In this document: positions 57,091 through 64,000 of the stretch, one piece after another
How the letters are laid out: the number at the start of each line of letters is the position of its first letter
Position numbering within the stretch: position 1 is the stretch's first letter
Source: Elgaria multicarinata webbii
Lineage: Eukaryota > Chordata > Lepidosauria > Squamata > Anguidae
Direction of reading: 5' to 3'
NCBI RefSeq assembly: GCF_023053635.1
Contig: NC_086172.1
Location: forward strand, 126,331,681 to 126,395,680
DNA: 64,000 bases
Program-made: the position numbers and the translations under genes
Notes under the pieces: model-generated
Seen by the model: the letters and a program-made list of their open reading frames with translations, nothing else
Told to the model about the DNA's origin: nothing
The model's database searches: none

Positions 57091-58060
57091 CTAAAGAACA
57101 CTAAAGAACACCAGGTTGGTGCCTTCACCCAGGATCAAGTCCTGGGTAATTACTGGGGTGTGTGGATGGTTGGAGTTTGGCAGCTGACCTGGCATTTGCA
57201 CAGCAGCAGCTGAAGTCTCGGGGCAACCAATTTCCCACCTAGAATTCCCAGAGCCCAGAGATAATTCAGAATTAAGGATAGCTCTCAGACTCTAGCATGT
57301 TTTCTCCTTTTCTTTTCTTAACACCCTTCTCCCTCTCCCCATAAACCCCTGATTGGGACATCCTCTATTCCTCCCGCGTTCAAAACTGTTCTGCCAATCA
57401 CATATCTCAGCAGATGAAAATAATTGATTGGACCAGTTTGGACCCCTAGGAAAAAACTTCCACATGATGATCATGATGATAAATGTGCCCCCAAATTGCT
57501 AGGTCTCCCTTTAGGCCCCAGAATGTTAGAATAATGTGCCTGGTGTAGCTTGCATTGATTCTTGCTCGAGAGCCTACATGCCCAGGTTCATACACTTCTT
57601 GCTGCATTTAGTGCCACCCTCTATTAACTTTGACGGACAAATCCAGCCAAATTTTAGTCAGTTGATAGGAAGAGTAAATGAATCAGCTGCTAACTGGAAA
57701 GTGGCACTTATTTTTTAATTTCCCCATTCATCACAGCACGTCTACCAAGCAGCAGTATAGTAAACGGATCTAATTAACGCTAAACATGATCAAGGAGGCT
57801 CTAAGTAGCACGTCACTTGTGAGACGGTGGAAAAATCCTCTTTGTTTGCAGGCTTTTAGAAATGGGGAAACCTCTTAAAAGAAAGATGCTTTGGACTCCT
57901 TCAGCTCTTAGTAATCTGGGGGATGGGCACTGTAAGGCAAAGGCTACTTCCAGTGACTGCTGGAAGCACTGGCGAATTGTGGGGAAAAGGACACTTAATA
58001 GGTTAAAAGTGGAGTGTGATGCAGCTTTGTCATTTGAAACTGCCATATGCTACCAACAGA
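57091..58060. other. Intronic, no recognised feature
   Basis: The short ORFs have no family features. Confidence 0.4.
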
Positions 58061-58065
58061 CAGTG

Positions 58066-58335
58066 GCTGAGTTCACCCAAAATGACAACTCACACTCAAG
58101 CTTGAGTATGAGTTGTTGTGTTGTGTGAACCCAGCCACGTTAACAAATCATGTTTTGTTAACCATGAACAACCCACAAAGAGAACCCATGGTTTGCTGTT
58201 GGGTTATGAACTGAGGGTTATTGTTGGTTAATAAACCATGGTTTGTTAGCATGGCTGGGTCCACACAACACAACAACCCATGGTTCAGCTGCAACTACAC
58301 TCAACCTAGAGTGTGGGTTGTCATGTTGTGTAAAC
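58066..58335. mobile_element. Palindromic MITE (TGAGTTCACCC... family)
   Basis: TGACAACTCACACTCAAGCT, ATGAGTTGTTGTGTTGTGTG and later CACACAACACAACAACCCAT, AACCTAGAGTGTGGGTTGTC are inverted pairs. The middle has AACCATGGTTTG inverted repeats. Confidence 0.65.
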
Positions 58336-58622
58336 CCAATCGGTGAAACTTTTCACCCAACACTTTTGATTGATAACAGCTCCTCAAGTTCTTGGCTGGA
58401 GTTCACAGCAGTATTTCCTAAAGCGATATTCCCTGCCCCCTGAAAGAATTGCTTGTTTGAGGAATGAACTATGGACCTCTCATACCCAAAGTATTTTTTT
58501 TACCATGGATCGACAAACATACCTGTAAAAATTTCCTATGGTGGAGGCCATGGGCCCCCATAGGCAAAGATCTGTCAAATTTTCTAGGATTAAACAAGGG
58601 CTCATAAATATACGCTGGTTTA
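58336..58622. other. Intronic, no recognised feature
   Basis: Nothing assigned. Confidence 0.4.
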
Positions 58623-58624
58623 CA

Positions 58625-58758
58625 AGGGAGGGAGGCATAACTCAGTGGCAGAACATGTGCTTTGCCTGTAGCAGGTGCCAAGTTCGTTCCCCAACATCTT
58701 CATGCAGGAGTGGGGAAAACTCCTGTCTGAAATTGCAGAGGGCTGCTGCCAGTCAATA
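58625..58758 (+). mobile_element. tRNA-derived SINE (as 20205), 3' truncated
   Basis: AGGCATAACTCAGTGGCAGA ACATGTGC, the B-box area AAGTTCGTTCCCC, then CTGTCTGAAATTGCAG and CTGCTGCCAGTCAATATAGA. A hAT-type end (CAGCGGTGCACAACC) replaces its tail. Confidence 0.75.
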
Positions 58759-59794
58759 TAGAGCAGCGGTGCACAACCTGCAGCCCTCAAGGCCCCAGTG
58801 TGGGCTCCCTGGACACCCAAGCGCCGTAAAAACCAGTGCTGAAAAAGCACTGGTAAAAACCAGTGCAGTGATGCTGATGGCAGTGGTAAATGAGGACTGG
58901 GATTGTGGGGGCAGGGAGGAGGCTGCCTTCTCCTTCCCCGCAGCCTGAAGGAGACCGGATTGCTCCCAAACACAACTGGGCAAGTCTCGGGGTCAAAGGA
59001 CAGCCCCTGCTCCCACTGTACCTGCTATTTGACATTCAAATATAGAACAGCCGTCTCGAAGCTGTCAAGGGCTCTAGCATGAAATTCACACTTTAAAGGA
59101 AAAGGTGTTGGGATTGAGAGAGGGAGAGGCGGGGGAGGAAAGAAGAAAACCTCGCCGCACTCATTTCAAGCTCTGTTAGAACCGGGCACAAGAAATCTGC
59201 ATTTGACAAAAAGGAGAGGAAAAAATACAAAATTTTTAAAAAATGCTTTTGCAGGAATTTTTTGAAACTGCTTAGTGAGTAACCAGCGACAGGTTGCTTT
59301 TGAAATCCACCATGCCTGCTCTGTTTTGGCGACAGCAACTATTTTTATAGTTTTACATTCCACTCTCACCTCCAAGCAAATCACCAAAGGCACATTAATT
59401 CCTCTGTGAAGCTCATTTCCCTGGGATTTAACTAGTTCAGACAGCATCTTCCCCCTCTGCTGGCTGCATGACTGGCTGCACTAAACTGGTAGGGACGGAT
59501 GCGATGCGAGCAAAGGAAGAGGCTTTAAAGCTGCAAGAAATTCCTTGGCAATCCTTCGCTTGGTCCGGGTTTTCCCCCATGGCCCTGCTAATGCCCTCTT
59601 CTGCTGTTTTGGATGAGCAAGTAGAGATCTGCTCAGGCCCAGGGCCAATGAGATGTGATGTGCAAGGCAAACTTTACATAGAACATGCACATGTGGGGCA
59701 TGCAGGAATTGTCAAGAAAGAGGAAATGCAGGGCCTGGCCAAGAGATTTTGCTGCCTGAAGTAGCATCCTGCTTGAAACACTGGAAAGTCAACA
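58759..59794. other. hAT-type fragment at the start, then unassigned
   Basis: CAGCGGTGCACAACCTGCAG CCC (58763) recalls the GTGGCCC MITEs. The rest has no recognised feature. Confidence 0.4.
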
Positions 59795-59796
59795 CT

Positions 59797-60045
59797 TTAT
59801 TTATTTATTTATTTATTTATTGCATTTATATCCCCCTTTCCCCCCCCCCAAGAAACCCAAAATGGCACACATAATCGTCCTCCTCTCCATTTTATCCTCA
59901 CAACAACAACCCTGTAAGGTAGGCTGGGCTGAGAGTCTGTGACTGGCCCAAAGTCACCCAGTGGGTTTCCACGGCCGAGTGGGGAGTAGAACCCGGATCT
60001 CCCGACTCTCGTCCAACCTTTAGCCACTACACCACACTGGCTCTA
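59797..60045 (-). mobile_element. Sauria-type SINE
   Basis: A TTTA tail (59797-59821) leads into the minus-strand body: GAGCCAGTGTGGTGTAGTGG, GGGTTCTACTCCCCACTCGG, GACTCTCAGCCCAGCCTACC and a tail ending GGATATAAATGC. Complete. Confidence 0.95.
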
Positions 60046-60154
60046 AAGTTATTTGTCTACCTGGCCTCCTGTTTTCTACTCCCAACTAACAGCAGCTCTT
60101 GGGGGGTCTCTGGCAAACGTTTACCCCATCACTTGCATCCTGAGCCTTTTAACT

Positions 60155-60226
60155 GGATATGTTGGGGATTGAACGTGCTACCTGGGGTTATAGCTCTACC
60201 TCTGAGCTATAGGCCCACAAATGAGC
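60155..60226 (-). repeat. tRNA-like fragment (probably SINE head)
   Basis: On the minus strand: GGGCCTATAGCTCAGAGGTA, GAGCTATAACCCC and GTTCAATCCCCAAC match A- and B-box areas. The spacing and missing acceptor stem argue against a working tRNA gene. Confidence 0.5.
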
Positions 60227-60329
60227 CAGGTCCACAAGAAACGGGCAATGGTCTTCTGCTATGAAATAACCACTTTGCATCCATAGTGGGTTTGCTTCTT
60301 CAGCAGTTAGCTCTTCGTAGCTTTTAGTG

Positions 60330-60530
60330 TCTAAGAGGCTGAGCTGGGCGTGCCCAGTACAAATCTTGTCTCTCCCATGACCTTACTAGATGGTCTTAAG
60401 CAATTCAGTCTCCGTTCCTCGTTTGCAGCATGGGGATAATAAATACCGAACTGACAACTTGCAAGGTAGTCATAAAGGCAACTGAGATAATGTACGATAT
60501 ATGCTTTAAACCAGTGCCTGGCAGATGTGT
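60330..60530 (+). mobile_element. MIR-like CORE SINE
   Basis: CCATGACCTTACTAGATGGT, AAGCAATTCAGTCTCCGTTC CTC, GCATGGGGATAATAAATACC and TTAAACCAGTGCCTGGCA follow the MIR order (CTTGGGCAAGT, TCAGTTTCC, GGGGATAATAAT, AGTGCCTGGCA). Confidence 0.7.
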
Positions 60531-60549
60531 TGGACTACAATGCCCAGCA

Positions 60550-61078
60550 TTTATTTATTTGATTTGTACCCTGCTTTTCTATCATAAATAAATAAATAAA
60601 TAAATATAGTGCTCAAGGTGGTTGATAATCACAAATAAAACTTGATTGAGACAACAATAAAAACAACTACATTAAAACACAATTAAAAATCTAACAACAG
60701 AATAAAAAATGTTGGTGCAGCATCGAACCTAACAGACCTGCCTGCTCTCCAAGGCCTGCTTGAATAAAAATAGATTTTTCTGCTTGCTGGCGGAAGGACC
60801 ACAGAGAGGGAGCAAACTTAGGACATGTCTACACCAGCCATTTATCCCGGGATCATCCCTGTGCATCCAAATGACACACGGGATCCCGGGAGCAGGCAGG
60901 AATGATCCCTCCATTTTCCTGGGATAACCCTTAGGTGTAGAAAGGGCCTTAGCCTCTCTCAGCAGGGAGTTCCACAGCCTGGGTGCGGCCACTAAGAAGG
61001 CCACCACTGAAGGTGGTGCTCTTGAAAGAAGGGCCTCTCCATTAGCTCTGAAGACCCAGGCAAACTCATCCATGACCA
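60550..61078 (-). mobile_element. L2-type LINE fragment (nested)
   Basis: TTTATTTGATTTGTACCCTG and AATAAATAAATAAATAAATA are the 3' end. Minus-strand coding traces (FAWVFRANGEALLSR, RLWNSLLREAK) lie at 60950-61075. It is interrupted by 60821-60948. Confidence 0.65.
60821..60948. mobile_element. Harbinger-like MITE with TTA target duplication (nested)
   Basis: It begins GGACATGTCTACACC and ends GGTGTAGAAAGGGCC (12 of 15 terminal bases pair). TTA is present on both sides (60818-60820, 60949-60951), the preferred PIF-Harbinger target. The inside has TATCCCGGGATCATCC, an inverted-repeat block. 128 bp. Confidence 0.8.
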
Positions 61079-61147
61079 CGAGCCCTGCTAATGGAGGTTG
61101 TGGTCCAAAACATCTGCAGGGCACCAAGTTGGGGAAAGCTGCTTTGA

Positions 61148-62099
<952 letters not shown>

Positions 62100-62120
62100 T
62101 GAGTTTCCAAGAGGGACAAA

Positions 62121-62594
62121 GGCCATTTCTACTCCAGTCTGATAGTCTGGGCTGGTCACAGCTGCACAGGGACTCCCAGGGTCAGGGGGTCAGGGATGGG
62201 TTTTCCCAGGGATGAAGAAACCATGAGAAAACCTGCTTCTTCCTGTGGTCTCAGGATCGTCCTGAGACCATGGGAGGTGTGGGTGCCTGTCCCACCTGGA
62301 GCCACGCTTACTTGCGAGTAAGCGCAGCACCAGAAATGGGCATGGAGCCATGCAGAATGGCAGGGAGGGGGCTGGGGGGGGCGGTTTCGGGAGGGTTTTA
62401 AACTCACATTTCCGATGGAGCAGGGCCTTGCTCTTGTGTGACTGGCCCCGTTGCTTCAAAAAAAAAAAAAAAGGCACCCGCACCATCCCTGGAGGTGGCG
62501 CAGTCGTGTGGGCCCAGGGGGAGAATCTCGGAACCAGGAAATCCCAAGATCCTCCCCCTTCTCTCCCGGAAGTCCGGGAGGGGTAGAAAGGCCC
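62121..62594. mobile_element. Harbinger-like GC-rich element in intron 2
   Basis: It begins GGCCATTTCTACTCC and ends GGGGTAGAAAGGCCC. AAA flanks both sides (62118-62120, 62595-62597). It shares interior blocks in inverse orientation with 52370-52905. A poly-A run (62457-62472) lies inside. It begins 78 bases after exon 2. Confidence 0.7.
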
Positions 62595-64000
62595 AAAGTC
62601 TCCCCTCTTCACCCTAGTAGGATCCTCTGCTGATCTTTTCACATTTTTAAAAAGGGGGCAGAACGTCTGAAAAGAACTCCAATTTTGCAGCAGCTGGTCT
62701 TCCATATTAGCTGAAGGATTACCATCAGTCATACAACCCTACCCATATGCTGAGATCTATCTCAGGGGTCCTTCTGAATTGCTCACTGTTAAGATCAGTT
62801 AGGCTGGTGAACAGAAGAGAAAGGGGCATCTCAGTGATGGCCCCAACACGGTGGAACTCCATTCCTATTGGCTTATCCCCTTGTACCTTCTGTCTGTGTA
62901 TTCAGGTGAGCCTTGAAGAACTTCATCTTCAATACTGCCATCAACAGAGTTCATAATTAGCTTTGTGTATCAGAACAGCTTCTCAATATCCTCTGTAGGT
63001 TTGTTAACACGGCTCTGTTTTCTTGTGTCATTTTGTGACACAAAATGCAATGAAAAAGTCTTTAAAAATAATTTAAAAAATAGAAACTGTCATTCACAGA
63101 GAGTGCACAGAAAGGGCAGTAAAAGATATTAAACTTGGCATGTATTTCCCTATCTCACAGGGGCAACTGCTGGTGTAGGCAGGGGAACACACAGCATAAT
63201 GGCTGGGGCTGTAGTAGGAGCTGGAGCATTTCTAGGTCCCACAGAGCAGTTCAAGGCTGTGCTTACTACACTGCTTCAAAAGATGGGCTGGAGCATTCAA
63301 TCCACTAAGAGGGAAAGCTCCCACCTGTTCCTTAGAACAAGCTCATTTTCAGAAGCAAAAATCTGATTCTATCTAAGTGAACCGTTGAGTGGCCCTCAGC
63401 TTAATTTCACAAGCCCTCTGCCAGCGGGCAGTTCAGGACTCTGGCAAGAGCGATCTGTCCTTCTCCTGGCAGCTGGCTGAGAGATACAACACATACTCAT
63501 ATACTCATATCAGTGTATGATAGCCAAATATAGTTCTAGGAAAGATTAATGAATAGTGTAGGCCAAATTTGATGTTCTTCTTGACTTGGCAGTGAGCCAT
63601 GATGCCCTGTCATTTTTTTTTTTTAAAAAAATATTTAATAGCGACCAGTCTTTCAGACTTTCCAACATGTAACACAATTATAGCTCACCCTGTCCTAGGA
63701 AACTAGACTACCTTCAAGCCACTTTGAGCCAAGCAATCCCCTTGATTTTATGATGATGTTATCCAGGTCTTGAAAAACATTTTATCATCTTAGATGTGAG
63801 CCTCAGCATTTTGGGAACCAGCATCAGATTTTTAGGAACTGGTTCCCCACAAGGCTGAGGCATATTTTCAAATTCCTAGGAATCAGAGTCAACTTTCTAG
63901 GGCTGCAGGAACCAGATATTGAGATTTGTCTGGCTTGAAATTACCAACTCTTAGTGGAAGTTGCAGGAGAACTAAAACAAATCCCTAAAGGTGCAGGTCA
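62595..64000. other. Intron 2, no recognised feature
   Basis: About 1.4 kb that looks single-copy; no exon-like match to the TTC9 C-terminus. Confidence 0.5.

Larger units (their letters stand above)
60525..61147. mobile_element. hAT-type MITE interrupted by an L2 copy
   Basis: CAGATGTGTTGGACTACAAT GCCCAGCA (60522-60549) and GGTTGTGGTCCAAAACATCT GCAGGGCACC (61091-61120) look like the two halves of the palindromic MITE at 20058. The L2 copy between them then carries a third element. Confidence 0.55.

Noticed and set aside
58538-58973. ORFs of 117-136 residues
   Set aside because: They run through a tRNA-derived SINE and a MITE fragment.
60155-60226. A tRNA gene on the minus strand
   Set aside because: It lacks a full cloverleaf with paired acceptor stem; more likely a SINE head.

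Overview
The window looks like nuclear DNA of a squamate reptile, most likely a lizard. The evidence is one vertebrate gene with normal GT-AG introns, set in a dense field of old interspersed repeats typical of lizards: Sauria-type tRNA SINEs, CR1 and L2 LINE 3' ends, and many short inverted-repeat DNA transposon copies (hAT-like and Harbinger-like). The species cannot be fixed from the sequence. There are no bacterial features, no CRISPR array and no operon.

The only host gene I can support is TTC9 (TTC9A), a small tetratricopeptide-repeat protein gene on the plus strand. Exon 1 (35038-35473) lies in a strong CpG island (about 34020-35870). Intron 1 is about 26.4 kb. Exon 2 is 61861-62043. 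The last coding exon, expected to add about 26 residues, is not seen before the window ends. Both visible junctions are in phase 1 and rejoin to a TTC9-like protein. A 24-codon upstream ORF with a good start context lies in the probable 5' leader.

Region by region: 1-34000 is gene-free and repeat-rich. It holds CR1, L2, SINE and MITE copies, two possible LTR remnants, a G-rich repeat block, a 105-bp tandem duplication, and nested transposons with clean target-site duplications (TSDs). 34000-35900 is the promoter, CpG island and exon 1. 35900-61860 is intron 1 with Sauria SINEs, antisense L2 tails, Harbinger-like and hAT-like elements, and a solo LTR inside a MITE. 61860-64000 holds exon 2, a GC-rich Harbinger-like element and unannotated intron 2.

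I found no undescribed gene system. The most interesting structure is in the transposon layer. A GC-rich hAT-like family (ends TAGGGCTGTGC) carries many CAGGTAAG motifs in both orientations. It has twice landed inside copies of one palindromic MITE family, and a third copy of that MITE holds a solo LTR with an intact 4-bp duplication.
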